DNA of 64,000 bases from JANNSX01 sp041397825. Its GTDB lineage: Bacteria; Pseudomonadota; Alphaproteobacteria; Rhizobiales; Hyphomicrobiaceae. Location: assembly GCA_041397825.1 (NCBI GenBank), contig JAWKVX010000002.1:558001-622000 (forward strand). Reading direction: 5' to 3'. Made by a program: the position numbers and the translations under genes. This document shows positions 41,645-50,579 of this stretch, piece after piece. Numbering within the stretch: the first letter of the stretch is position 1; every line of letters starts with the position of its first letter. Below the pieces are notes generated by a model, which was not told the origin of the DNA, did not search any database, and saw nothing but the letters and a program-made list of their open reading frames with translations.

Positions 41645-42994
41645 GTGAAAGAACGGCTGCTCATTGCTGCTCGCTCGGGGCGCTTCCGAGTCGCACGCGC
41701 TCGCATTCCGCGCTGCGCTCTGACGGATGCCTCCGGTCTGCCGGAAGCCGGTGACGGGCTCGTCGCTGCCGACATCGTCATTGCCGATGGCCGGGTCGAA
41801 AGCGTCGACCCGCCGGGAACGCCCTCGACGGAGCCCGTCTGCAATGTTTCCGGGAGCATGATCTGGCCCGGCCTCGTCGACTGCCACACTCATCTCGACA
41901 AGGCCCACATCTGGCCCCGTGCGGCCAATCCCGATGGGACGTTCCAGGGGGCCATCGACGCGGCCTGGAGCGACCAGGAGCGTTCATGGACGGCCGACGA
42001 TCTGCGCAAGCGCATGGATTTCGCGCTACGCTCCGCCTACGCGTACGGAACCGTCGCGATTCGCACGCACATCGACACGGGACGCGAGCGCCTCGCCACC
42101 ACCTGGGGCGTTCTGCGAGAGATCCAAGCCGAATGGCGAGGACGCATTGCGGTGCAGCCGGTCGCCTTCCTTTCGCTGGCCGATCTTTCGGACGAAACCT
42201 TCATGGCGCGCGTGCTCGCCGAGCAGCGCGCGACGCCAGGAGCAGTGATCGGCGCCTTCATCGAAGCGTTTCCCGAGCACCAGTCCGGGCTTCGCGACGG
42301 CCTTGCCCGACTGATCGCCTATGCGGATGGAGCCGGATCGGCGATCGACCTGCATGTCGACGAGACGATTGACCAGGCCTCGAACGGCCTGGAGGTGACG
42401 GCCGAGTCGGTACTCGCAGCAGGTTTCGACGGTCCGGTCGTCTGCGGCCACTGCTGTGCCTTGTCAGCCTATGACGAGGATCGCCGGCGATCAACGATCG
42501 ATCGGGTTGCCGAAGCGGGCATCGGCATCGTCTCGCTGCCGCTCTGCAACGCCTATTTGCAGGATCGAAGTGCCGGCAGGACGCCTCGCTTGCGGGCGAC
42601 CGCCCCCGTGCATGAGCTTGCGGCCGCGGGCATCCCCGTCGCCATCGCGTCCGACAATGTCCGCGATCCCTTCTATGCCTATGGCGATCTCGACCTCATC
42701 GAGGTGTTCCGCACGGCGCTGCGGCTGCAGCATCTCGATCATCCCGTCGCAGACTGGCCGGCCAGCATTGCGGCGACGGCCGGAAAGCTGATGGGCCTGA
42801 TCGATGTCGGCCGCATCGTGCCGGGCAACCCGGCGGACCTGATCGTGATGCGGGCGCGCGGCTGGAGCGAGCTCATCGCTCGTCCTCAGTCCGACCGTGT
42901 GGTTGTCCGACATGGCATGCCGATCGCCGAGACGCCGCCCGACTATCGCGAGCTGGATCAACTCGAGGGTTACGAGAATGCAACGCATTTCTGA
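41645..42994 (+). CDS. Amidohydrolase, cytosine-deaminase-like
   Basis: 449 residues, metal-dependent amidohydrolase. Motifs: WPGLVDCHTHLDKAH (metal histidines), RTHIDTG, IDLHVDET, CGHCCALS, and ASDNVRDPFYAYGD (catalytic Asp). This set is typical of the CodA/cytosine deaminase and isocytosine/N-isopropylammelide group, which deaminate ring compounds. The GTG start at 41645 is tentative. It opens a six-gene coupled cluster; its end overlaps the next gene by 17 bases. The substrate is probably a cyclic or amidine-like nitrogen compound. Confidence 0.85.
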   Translation: MKERLLIAARSGRFRVARARIPRCALTDASGLPEAGDGLVAADIVIADGRVESVDPPGTPSTEPVCNVSGSMIWPGLVDCHTHLDKAHIWPRAANPDGTFQGAIDAAWSDQERSWTADDLRKRMDFALRSAYAYGTVAIRTHIDTGRERLATTWGVLREIQAEWRGRIAVQPVAFLSLADLSDETFMARVLAEQRATPGAVIGAFIEAFPEHQSGLRDGLARLIAYADGAGSAIDLHVDETIDQASNGLEVTAESVLAAGFDGPVVCGHCCALSAYDEDRRRSTIDRVAEAGIGIVSLPLCNAYLQDRSAGRTPRLRATAPVHELAAAGIPVAIASDNVRDPFYAYGDLDLIEVFRTALRLQHLDHPVADWPASIAATAGKLMGLIDVGRIVPGNPADLIVMRARGWSELIARPQSDRVVVRHGMPIAETPPDYRELDQLEGYENATHF

Positions 42995-44387
42995 GCTCAA
43001 GTCCGATCTGGATGGCCTTCAAATCGAGGACAACCCGCGTCGGGTGCAGATGAAGAGCCGCGACTTCTACTGGTACTCTCCCATCCTGAAGCAGCAACTC
43101 GATCCACTTTCGGCCGATCTCTTGGTTACGCCGAGAACCGAAGCCGAAATCGCCCGCGTGCTCTCTGCCTGCTTTTCTCGCGATGTTCCCGTGACGCCAC
43201 GCGGCGCCGGCACCGGCAACTACGGCCAGGCCGTGCCGCTCGCCGGAGGTGTCGTCATGGATCTTTCGAGGATGGCCGGGATAAAGCGCATCGACAACGG
43301 ACGGGCCGTGGTCGAGCCCGGTGTCGTGCTGTTCGATCTCGAGAACAAGGCGCGCAACGATGCCGCATTGGAGCTCAGGATGCATCCCTCGACGGCCGAG
43401 ACGGCGACCGTCGGTGGCTTTGTGGCGGGCGGATCGGCCGGCGTCGGCTCGATCCGGTGGGGTGGGCTCTACGACATCGGTAACATTCTACGCCTCGAGG
43501 TCATGACCTTGGAGAGCGAGCCTCGACGCATCACGCTGACCGGCGAAGCGATCCGGTTGGCCCAACATGCGTATGGCACGACGGGGATCATCACCGAGAT
43601 CGAGTTGCCACTGGCGCCGACCTCGCAATGGATCGACGTCCTCGTAGGATTCGACGATTGGATCGCCGGCCTCAGATGCGGAGAGGCGATCGCCTTCGAG
43701 AATGGACTTTTGTTGCGCCAGCTCGGCGTGATCGAGGCGCCGATCCCCTACGATTGTTTCAAGCGTCATCAAGCGCTCCTCCGCCGCGATCAGTCGCTGA
43801 TGGTTTTGACGGTCGCCGCCGAGTCACTCGATCCGGTGCTCGGAATCATAGCGAGATCGCATGGCGAGGTGCTTCATAGCACCCGACTCGCCAGTGCCGC
43901 TGATCGGGAGGAGTTGCCTGCCGGATACCTGCTCTGCTGGAACCACACGACGCTCAGGGCGCTCCGCGTCGATCCGGCCATCACCTATCTGCAGATCGGC
44001 TACCCCGCTAACGATCCGATCGCCGCGATCGAGCGAATCGGACGCCGTCTGGGCGAGGAGGTGCCAGGGCATGTGGAGTTTCGCCGTACCGGTCGCGGCA
44101 CCGCCATTTCCGGGCTTCCACTGGTACGCTTCACGACCGCCGCGCGGCTCGACGAGATCATCGCCTTTCATGAGGCGGAGGGCTGCATCAATTGGAGCGC
44201 CCATCACTGCACGCTGGAAGAAGGTGGAGGCCACCAGCTCGATGTGGCGAAGCTCGCGTTCAAACGCCAAGTCGATCCGAAGGGGCTGCTCAATCCGGGA
44301 AAAATGATCGGATTCGAGGATCCAGGATACGATTTTGCCGCTCGTGCGGGTTACCGCTATCCGGGCATTCGGAGGGCCCTGTCGTGA
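42978..44387 (+). CDS. FAD-binding oxidase/dehydrogenase, GlcD/PCMH type
   Basis: 469 residues. The PCMH FAD-binding domain is seen in LLVTPRTEAEIARVLSACF, VTPRGAGTGNYGQAVPLAGG and MHPSTAETATVGGFVAGGSA, followed by a cap domain and a C-terminal motif LDVAKLAFKRQVDPKGLLNPGKM typical of glycolate-oxidase-like dehydrogenases. GAGGG precedes ATG 42978. It overlaps both neighbours, so it is translated as part of the amidohydrolase operon. It may oxidise a hydroxy acid made in the pathway. Confidence 0.88.
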   Translation: MQRISELKSDLDGLQIEDNPRRVQMKSRDFYWYSPILKQQLDPLSADLLVTPRTEAEIARVLSACFSRDVPVTPRGAGTGNYGQAVPLAGGVVMDLSRMAGIKRIDNGRAVVEPGVVLFDLENKARNDAALELRMHPSTAETATVGGFVAGGSAGVGSIRWGGLYDIGNILRLEVMTLESEPRRITLTGEAIRLAQHAYGTTGIITEIELPLAPTSQWIDVLVGFDDWIAGLRCGEAIAFENGLLLRQLGVIEAPIPYDCFKRHQALLRRDQSLMVLTVAAESLDPVLGIIARSHGEVLHSTRLASAADREELPAGYLLCWNHTTLRALRVDPAITYLQIGYPANDPIAAIERIGRRLGEEVPGHVEFRRTGRGTAISGLPLVRFTTAARLDEIIAFHEAEGCINWSAHHCTLEEGGGHQLDVAKLAFKRQVDPKGLLNPGKMIGFEDPGYDFAARAGYRYPGIRRALS

Positions 44388-44788
44388 GCCGCCATCTCAC
44401 TCCCAAAGGGATTTGCGCCCCTTTCGCCCGCTATGCCCACGCCGTCGAGGTCGAGGCGGAGGCGCGGATGCTTTTTGTCTCCGGCCAGCTTGGTGTCGCG
44501 CCGGACGGCTCGGTGCCGGAAGGCGCTGAGGCGCAGGCAACTCGATGCCTCGCCAATATCGCGGCCATCCTGGCCGAAGCTGGGATGGAGCCGGCCGATC
44601 TCGTGCGTCTCAATGCTTACGTCACCGATCGCTCGCACTTGCCGGCCTATATGCGGGCCCGCGATGCGTTCATCGCTCATCTGGATGAGCCGCCGGCTTC
44701 AACGTTGATGATCGTGGCAGGATTCGCCCGCCCCGAGCTGCTTGTCGAGGTCGAGGCCGTCGCCGCGCGCCGCGAGGCAGCGTCATGA
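44384..44788 (+). CDS. RidA/YjgF-family protein
   Basis: 134 residues. The Rid fold is seen in MLFVSGQLGVAPDGSVPEG, CLANIAAILAEAGMEPADLV, NAYVTDRSHLPAYM and FARPELLVEVEAVA. The conserved arginine of true RidA imine deaminases is not in the usual place (the segment reads AYMRARDAF, GFARPELL), so it may be another Rid subgroup. GTG 44384 overlaps the upstream stop (GTGA). Rid proteins in catabolic operons often hydrolyse reactive enamine/imine or carbamate intermediates. Confidence 0.88.
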   Translation: MSRHLTPKGICAPFARYAHAVEVEAEARMLFVSGQLGVAPDGSVPEGAEAQATRCLANIAAILAEAGMEPADLVRLNAYVTDRSHLPAYMRARDAFIAHLDEPPASTLMIVAGFARPELLVEVEAVAARREAAS

Positions 44789-45582
44789 GAAACTGGGGTG
44801 ATCTGACGACGAAAGACTTCGCTGGCCTCGATCCCGAACGAGCGATCGCGCTGATGCCGCTCGGCGCCGTCGAGCAGCATGGACCGCATCTGCCGCTGTC
44901 AACCGACGCGGTGATCGCCGGAGAGATCGCACGGCGCGGAGCTGAGCGTGCCGGCGCAGACGTTTTGCTTTTGCCGACTCTCGAGATCGGGGCGTCGAAT
45001 GAGCATCTGGCCTTCCCAGGCACGCTAACGCTCTCCGCGCAGACGTTAATCGTTTATTGGACGGAGATCGGCGAGAGCGTGGCGCGGGCGGGTCTCAGAA
45101 AGCTCGTCATGCTCAACGCCCATGGCGGTCAGATCGCGATCATGCAGATCGTGGCGCGCGAGTTGCGCATTCGCTGCCAGATGCTCGCCGTGGCGGCCAA
45201 TACATGGGACTGTGGCTATCCGGCCGGCGTGCTGCCGTCCGGCGAAGCGACGCACGGCATCCATGGCGGACAATCGGAGACGTCGCTTCTGCTGCATCTG
45301 AGGCCGGAGCTGGTTCGGATGCAGCACGCGGCGGACTTCGTGCCTGCGACGATCGCCTTCAACAGCGCCCACGAGCGGCTTCGGATGGTCGGAACTCCAG
45401 GCATCGGCTGGATGGCGCAGGACCTCCATCCCGAAGGCGTCGCGGGCAATGCGGCGGCGGCGAGCGCCGAGACCGGCAGACAGATCGCGGACGCACTGAC
45501 CAAAGGCCTTGCGCGGCTCATCGACGAACTGTCCGCCACACCGCTGTCCATCCTCAAAACCAACAAAGATCGAGGGAATTGA
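44785..45582 (+). CDS. Creatininase-family amidohydrolase
   Basis: 265 residues. The family metal-binding motifs are clear: MPLGAVEQHGPHLPLSTDA (Glu, His, Asp), LMLNAHGGQ, and HGIHGGQSETSLLLHL. Members hydrolyse cyclic amides such as creatinine or act on formamide-type and dipeptide substrates. ATG 44785 overlaps the RidA gene by four bases. With the amidohydrolase and Rid protein it supports ring opening and deamination of a nitrogen heterocycle. Confidence 0.9.
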   Translation: MRNWGDLTTKDFAGLDPERAIALMPLGAVEQHGPHLPLSTDAVIAGEIARRGAERAGADVLLLPTLEIGASNEHLAFPGTLTLSAQTLIVYWTEIGESVARAGLRKLVMLNAHGGQIAIMQIVARELRIRCQMLAVAANTWDCGYPAGVLPSGEATHGIHGGQSETSLLLHLRPELVRMQHAADFVPATIAFNSAHERLRMVGTPGIGWMAQDLHPEGVAGNAAAASAETGRQIADALTKGLARLIDELSATPLSILKTNKDRGN

Positions 45583-45584
45583 CC

Positions 45585-46478
45585 ATGACATCGACGATCA
45601 GTACTCGCCCACTCTCCGAGCACTTCGGTGTCGAGGTACTCGGCCTCGATCTCGCACGCATGACACGCGCGCATCTCTATGCGGAAGTTCGCACTCTATT
45701 CGAGGAGCATTCCGCTCTCCTGTTTCGTGGCCAATCGATCACACGGGAGGATCACATACGGATCGCTGAGCTCTTCGGTCCGATCGAGGATCGCAGTGCC
45801 GACGAGCGCAGGCCGGGGGAGGCATTCGAGATTCCACAGGTCTCGAACGTGCTTGCCGATGGCAGCGTCTCGGCAGAGATGGATTTGCACACGCTCAATC
45901 TCAAGTCGAACCAGCTTTGGCATACGGATTCGACCTTCCTGCCGGTGCCGGCGCTCGCCAACCTCCTGATCGCCCGCGTCGTCACGACAAGAGGTGGGGA
46001 AACCGAGCTTGCCAGTACCCGTGCCGCATGGCGCGACATGCCCGAGACGCTGAAGGCGCGAATCCGCAATCGCATCATCTGGCATCGCTACTCGCATTCG
46101 CGCGCGCGAATCTCGCCGGAACTCGCGACTCTTCCCAAGTTCAACAAATGGCCAGACCGGCCCTGGCCGGCGATCTGGACGAACCCGGTGAACGGAGCGC
46201 CCGCACTCTACATCGCCTCGCATTCCTTCAAGGTCAGTGGGTTGTCCGCCGAGGAGAGCGCAGCTCTCATCGACGAGCTCGTCGGCTTCTGCACGCAGTC
46301 CGAATATGTCTATTCGCACGCCTGGCAGCCCGGTGACGTGCTTATCTGGGACGAGCGGGCGACGCTCCATCGCGGCATGCCCTGGCCCTACGACCAGCCC
46401 CGGACGCTCTCGAGTATCTGCGTCTCGGTGACGGCCGCCGATGGACTCGACGACATGCTCGCGCGCGCTGCGGCTTGA
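45585..46478 (+). CDS. TauD/TfdA-family Fe(II)/2-oxoglutarate dioxygenase
   Basis: 297 residues. The iron ligands are HTD in LWHTDSTFLPVPA and the distal histidine in RATLHRGMPWPYD; the 2-oxoglutarate arginine is in QPRTLSS. The N-terminal STRPLSEHFGVEVLGLDLA is also typical. It hydroxylates an unactivated carbon next to a heteroatom, often releasing an aldehyde. It begins two bases after the creatininase stop, so it belongs to the same operon. Confidence 0.9.
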   Translation: MTSTISTRPLSEHFGVEVLGLDLARMTRAHLYAEVRTLFEEHSALLFRGQSITREDHIRIAELFGPIEDRSADERRPGEAFEIPQVSNVLADGSVSAEMDLHTLNLKSNQLWHTDSTFLPVPALANLLIARVVTTRGGETELASTRAAWRDMPETLKARIRNRIIWHRYSHSRARISPELATLPKFNKWPDRPWPAIWTNPVNGAPALYIASHSFKVSGLSAEESAALIDELVGFCTQSEYVYSHAWQPGDVLIWDERATLHRGMPWPYDQPRTLSSICVSVTAADGLDDMLARAAA

Positions 46479-46492
46479 GCGGGGGAGCAGGG

Positions 46493-46987
46493 ATGAGCCT
46501 GTCGACGATGCTCTTGATCTCGCAGACGAGTCTTACGGGCTATCTCGCCCTCTGGCTCACGCTCGGTGTTCGGGACAACCTCCTGCATCCGGCAATGAAC
46601 GGCGCGTTCGCGGCGCAAGTTCTGGCGCTCGAGCGCATCAGAGAGGCCTATCCGGACGACTTTCGTCTCATCCAGCATCGGCGGATCACCAATCCGACCG
46701 TGCACCGCTTGGTCTTCGGACTGATCGTGGTCTGCGAGGTCATCGTGTGCCTGCTTCTGTGGGCCGGAGCCATGTACCTTGGACTGGCGCTTCTCGGCTG
46801 GGCTGATCCCATCGACGCGCGCGTGATGGCCCTCGCCGGCAGCCTCGGTTTTACCAGCATTTGGTCGGGCTTCCTCATTGCCGGAAATCATTTCGCCTAT
46901 TGGTACTGCCACGAATGGGCGCAGAACGCGCATTTCCAGCTCGCCCTCATCGGCATCGGCGCGATGGTGCTGATGGGATTGGGCTAG
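46493..46987 (+). CDS. DUF2165-family integral membrane protein
   Basis: 164 residues with four hydrophobic helices. The family features are NLLHPAMNG, RRITNPTVHRLVFGLIVVCE near helix 2, and GNHFAYWYCHEWA near the end. ATG 46493 has a purine-rich GAGCAGGG upstream and follows the TauD stop by 14 bases. Function unknown; operon position suggests a link to the catabolic pathway, perhaps transport or membrane protection. Confidence 0.82.
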   Translation: MSLSTMLLISQTSLTGYLALWLTLGVRDNLLHPAMNGAFAAQVLALERIREAYPDDFRLIQHRRITNPTVHRLVFGLIVVCEVIVCLLLWAGAMYLGLALLGWADPIDARVMALAGSLGFTSIWSGFLIAGNHFAYWYCHEWAQNAHFQLALIGIGAMVLMGLG

Positions 46988-47173
46988 CTCGGCTCGCGAG
47001 CAACATGCTTACTCAATCAACTGCGCCGCAGGAGTCCAATCCCAGAAACCACTTCTAGACAGCCTTGAAGCGACAGACTCCAGCAAACTCATATTGCGCA
47101 AACCCACAAGTACGGGCATCATCATCCAACCGAAGCCGTTCGTCGAGCAAATGTCGGGCAATGGGAGATGAGC

Positions 47174-47671
47174 ATGTTTCGACGGCTGACCGCGATTGCC
47201 ACAGGGATGGCGGTTGCGACATCGACATTGGGGAGCTTTGCATTTGCCGATGAGAAGGTCGAGCGCGGCAAATATCTCGTCAATATCGGCGGCTGCTTTG
47301 ACTGTCACACGCCCGGTTACTTCTTCGGCAAGCCCGACATGGGGCGCTATCTCGGTGGCTCCGAAGTCGGCTTTGAGATCCCAGGCATGGGTGTCTTCTA
47401 TGCACCGAACTTGACGCCCGATGCCGAGACAGGCTTGGGGAGCTGGACAGATGAGCAGATCATAGCGGCATTCCAGACTGGTGTTCGGCCGGATGGCCGG
47501 CAACTCGCGCCGATCATGCCCTGGCAGGCACTGGCAAAGCTCACGAAAGAGGATGCTGAGGCGATCGCGGCCTATCTGAAGAGCCTACCCGCAGTCTCCA
47601 ACAAGGTTCCGGGCCCATTCGGTCCAGACGAGAAACCGACCTCGTTCGTCATGAAGATAGTCGAACCCTGA
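47174..47671 (+). CDS. Periplasmic c-type cytochrome
   Basis: 165 residues: a Sec signal (MFRRLTAIATGMAVATSTLG), one heme motif CFDCH at 41-45, and a likely axial methionine in APIMPWQAL. The pattern NLTPDAETGLGSWTDEQI is that of small cytochromes serving alcohol/aldehyde or gluconate dehydrogenases. ATG 47174 is favoured because GGGAG ends six bases upstream; ATG 47168 touches it. It could carry electrons from a dehydrogenase encoded elsewhere. Confidence 0.88.
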   Translation: MFRRLTAIATGMAVATSTLGSFAFADEKVERGKYLVNIGGCFDCHTPGYFFGKPDMGRYLGGSEVGFEIPGMGVFYAPNLTPDAETGLGSWTDEQIIAAFQTGVRPDGRQLAPIMPWQALAKLTKEDAEAIAAYLKSLPAVSNKVPGPFGPDEKPTSFVMKIVEP

Positions 47672-47772
47672 CGCCAGCTCGCGCGATGCAGTAGGATCAA
47701 TTCCGGACAAGCTCGACGGCCCACCGAGCGTCGTCGATTTCGGTGGTGCCCAAGTCCGCTCCACAGCAACCC

Positions 47773-48402
47773 CTACCCCACCGCCGCCGCGTCGGTCAGC
47801 GATACGCCCGCCGCGCGCATCTGGCGCTCGGCCGCCGCCAGCGAGCCGTCGAGATCGATGGCGCGGCAGGCGTCCATGACCACCGAGACCGAGAAGCCGA
47901 GGCGGGCCGCGTCGAGCGCGGAATAGGCGACGCAGAAATCGGTCGCGAGGCCCGACAGGACGAGGCGGAGGAGGCCGCGCTCGCGCAGATAGCCCGCGAG
48001 CCCGGTCGGCGTCGTGCGGTCGTTCTCGAAAAAGGCGGAATAGGAATCGATCGCCATGCGGAAGCCCTTGCGGATGACGAGCTCGGCTTTCGTCCAGGCG
48101 AGGTCCCCGTGGAGCTCGGCGCCCCGCGTGCCCTGGACGCAGTGGTCCGGCCAGAGCGTCTGCGCGCCATAGGTCATGGGAATGGTCGAGAAGGGCGCGG
48201 CACCCGCATGGCTCGTGGCAAAGCTCGAATGGCCGGCCGGGTGCCAGTCCTGTGTCACGACGACGTGGCTCGCCGTTTCGATCAGCCGGTTGACCACCGG
48301 CACGATCTCGTCGCCGCCGCCGACCGCGAGTGCGCCGCCCGGGCAGAAGTCGTTCTGCACGTCGATAACGATCAAGGCGGTTCCGTCGGCAGCGATGCTC
48401 AT
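47773..48402 (-). CDS. pncA: Nicotinamidase/pyrazinamidase
   Basis: 209 residues. The catalytic triad is D14 (VIDVQNDFCPGG), K112 (VIRKGF) and C157 (GLATDFCVAYSALDA). The metal site is D52, H54 and H87. It deamidates nicotinamide to nicotinate for NAD salvage. ATG 48402 follows GGAGG. A decayed partial copy of its 3-prime end lies at 37874-37981, about 10 kb away. Confidence 0.93.
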   Translation of the reverse strand: MSIAADGTALIVIDVQNDFCPGGALAVGGGDEIVPVVNRLIETASHVVVTQDWHPAGHSSFATSHAGAAPFSTIPMTYGAQTLWPDHCVQGTRGAELHGDLAWTKAELVIRKGFRMAIDSYSAFFENDRTTPTGLAGYLRERGLLRLVLSGLATDFCVAYSALDAARLGFSVSVVMDACRAIDLDGSLAAAERQMRAAGVSLTDAAAVG

Positions 48403-48540
48403 CTTCCGGCCCTCCGTCTCATCGATTGCACGCGCAGCATAGGAGCCGTGCGGCGCGAGTTCAATCGGCCGGCCTCGATTGCCAAGCCTGTCCGGGGATG
48501 ATCCACTGCCGACCGACCTCATGCCGGATGATCGCGCCAG

Positions 48541-50499
48541 ATGCCCCCCTTTCCCCGCCTCTTCTCGCCCTTCACGCTCCGCAACACCGAGATCCGCAAC
48601 CGCATCCTCTCGACCGGGCATCAGACCTACCTTGCCCATGGCGGACTGCCGGGCGAGGATTTCGTCGCCTATCACGAGGCGCGGGCGAAGGGTGGCGTCG
48701 GCCTCATCGTCGTCGAGGCGGCGCGGTTCCATCACACGGGCTTCACCGAGAGCCCCGAGCTGGTCGTGGCGCGGGACGACTGCATTCCGGGACTGAAGAC
48801 CCTGGCAGGTGCCGTGCATCGCCACGGCGCGAGGATCTTCGGTCAGATTTCGCATTCGGGTCGTGTGACGAAGCGGCTGTCGGGGGGCTTGCGCGGCGTC
48901 GCCTATGCACCCTCCGTCGTACCCGACCAGCGCTTCCATACGATGCCGCGTCAGATCTCGGTCGACCTCATCGAGGAGCTGATCGAAGAGGCGGGCAAGG
49001 CGGCGCGACGCTTCGGCGAGGCCGGTTTCGACGGCATCGAGCTTTTGGCGAGCCACGGCCTCCTGATCTCCGACTTCCTCAACCCTCGCCATAACCGGCG
49101 CACTGATCGCTACGGCGGCAGCTTCGAGAACCGGCTGCGCTTCCTCGCCGATCTCCTGGCGGCCGTCCGGAAGAACCTCGGCGAGGGGCCCGTGCTCGGC
49201 ATCCGCATCTCGGCCGAGGAGGTCGAGCCCGGTGGGCTCGAGAGGGACGAGGTGATCGCCGTCTGCAATGCGCTCAAGGCCAAGGGCGCCATCGACTACG
49301 TCAACACCACCTTCGGCTCCATGCAGGGGCTCGGCGGTTCGGTGCATGTCGTGCCGCCGATGGAGATCCCGCATGCCTATGTGGCGCCCAAGGCGGGGAC
49401 GCTGCGCGCGGCCGTGGGGCTACCCGTGCTGGTCGCCGGTCGCATCAACCAGCCGCAGATCGCGGAGCAGGTTCTGACCGCCGGCCAGGCCGACATGTGC
49501 GGCATGACGCGGGCGCTGATCTCGGACCCCGAGATGCCCAACAAGGCGCGCGCGGGTCGCGCCGACGACATCCGTGCCTGCATCGGCTGCAACCAGGCCT
49601 GCATCGGCCACTATCACATGGGCTATGCCATTTCCTGCATCCAGAACCCGGTGACGGGACGGGAGCGCAAGCTCGATCGGCTCGAGACGGCGGGCCGGGC
49701 GAAGCGTGTCCTCGTCGCCGGCGGCGGGCCGGCCGGCATGAAGGCGGCGCTGACTGCCGCCGAGCGCGGCCATCGGGTGTCGCTCTGGGAGGCAAAGCCA
49801 CGGCTCGGCGGGCAGGTGCTGCTCGCGCAGCGCCTTCCCGAGCGCGCGGAGTTCGGTGGCCTCGTCACCAATCTTGAGCACGAGATGCGGAAGGCCGGCG
49901 TCGAGGTTCGGCTCAGCACGCCGGTCTCCCCCGAGGTGGTCCGCCGCGAAGCGCCCGATGCGATCATCGTCGCGACCGGGGCAATCCCCTATCGCCCCGC
50001 GATCGAGGGCGCAGAGGATGCACATGTGCTCGACGCCTGGGCCGTACTGGAAGGTCGCGCCAATCCGGGCGGGCGTGTCGTCGTCGCCGACTGGCGCTGC
50101 GACTGGGTCGGCATGGGACTCGCCGAGAAGCTCGCGCGGGAGGGTCGGCATGTGCGGCTCGCCGTCACCGGCACGCATGCGGGGCAGAACCTGCAGCAGT
50201 ATCTGCGCGATCATTGGGCCGGCAAGCTGCACAAGCTTGGCGTCGAGGTGATCCCCTATGCGCGACTATTCGGCGTCGATGCCGATACGGCCTACTTCGC
50301 TCACATCGTCTCCGGCGAGCCGATCATCGCAGGCGAGGTCGAGACGGTGGTGCTGGCGCTCGGCCATGTCCCCGAGACGACGCTCGAGACGGAGCTCGAA
50401 AGCCTCGGCATTCCGCTCCACCTCGCCGGCGATTGCCTGTCGCCCCGATCGGCCGAGGAGGCGGTGTACGAGGGCATGATGGCGGGTCGGGCAGTCTGA
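48541..50499 (+). CDS. Old-yellow-enzyme/trimethylamine-dehydrogenase-type iron-sulfur flavoprotein
   Basis: 652 residues in three parts: an FMN TIM barrel (RNRILSTGHQTYLAHGGLPG; SHGLLISDFLNPRHNRRTDR YGG), a [4Fe-4S] cluster site with CIGCNQACIG and a later cysteine in AISCIQNP, and a C-terminal FAD/NAD(P) module (RVLVAGGGPAGMKAALTAAE; VIVATGAIPYRPAI). This is the layout of 2,4-dienoyl-CoA reductase FadH, trimethylamine/dimethylamine dehydrogenase and stachydrine demethylase. Given the methylated-amine theme, an N-demethylase role is possible. It is divergent from pncA. Confidence 0.9.
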   Translation: MPPFPRLFSPFTLRNTEIRNRILSTGHQTYLAHGGLPGEDFVAYHEARAKGGVGLIVVEAARFHHTGFTESPELVVARDDCIPGLKTLAGAVHRHGARIFGQISHSGRVTKRLSGGLRGVAYAPSVVPDQRFHTMPRQISVDLIEELIEEAGKAARRFGEAGFDGIELLASHGLLISDFLNPRHNRRTDRYGGSFENRLRFLADLLAAVRKNLGEGPVLGIRISAEEVEPGGLERDEVIAVCNALKAKGAIDYVNTTFGSMQGLGGSVHVVPPMEIPHAYVAPKAGTLRAAVGLPVLVAGRINQPQIAEQVLTAGQADMCGMTRALISDPEMPNKARAGRADDIRACIGCNQACIGHYHMGYAISCIQNPVTGRERKLDRLETAGRAKRVLVAGGGPAGMKAALTAAERGHRVSLWEAKPRLGGQVLLAQRLPERAEFGGLVTNLEHEMRKAGVEVRLSTPVSPEVVRREAPDAIIVATGAIPYRPAIEGAEDAHVLDAWAVLEGRANPGGRVVVADWRCDWVGMGLAEKLAREGRHVRLAVTGTHAGQNLQQYLRDHWAGKLHKLGVEVIPYARLFGVDADTAYFAHIVSGEPIIAGEVETVVLALGHVPETTLETELESLGIPLHLAGDCLSPRSAEEAVYEGMMAGRAV

Positions 50500-50579
50500 G
50501 CCCGTTCAGGCAAAGCGGACACCGGGTTGCCGAAAGAGCGGGCCCAAAGCCAAGCGCCCTCGCCCGTTCTCCGTCGCCT

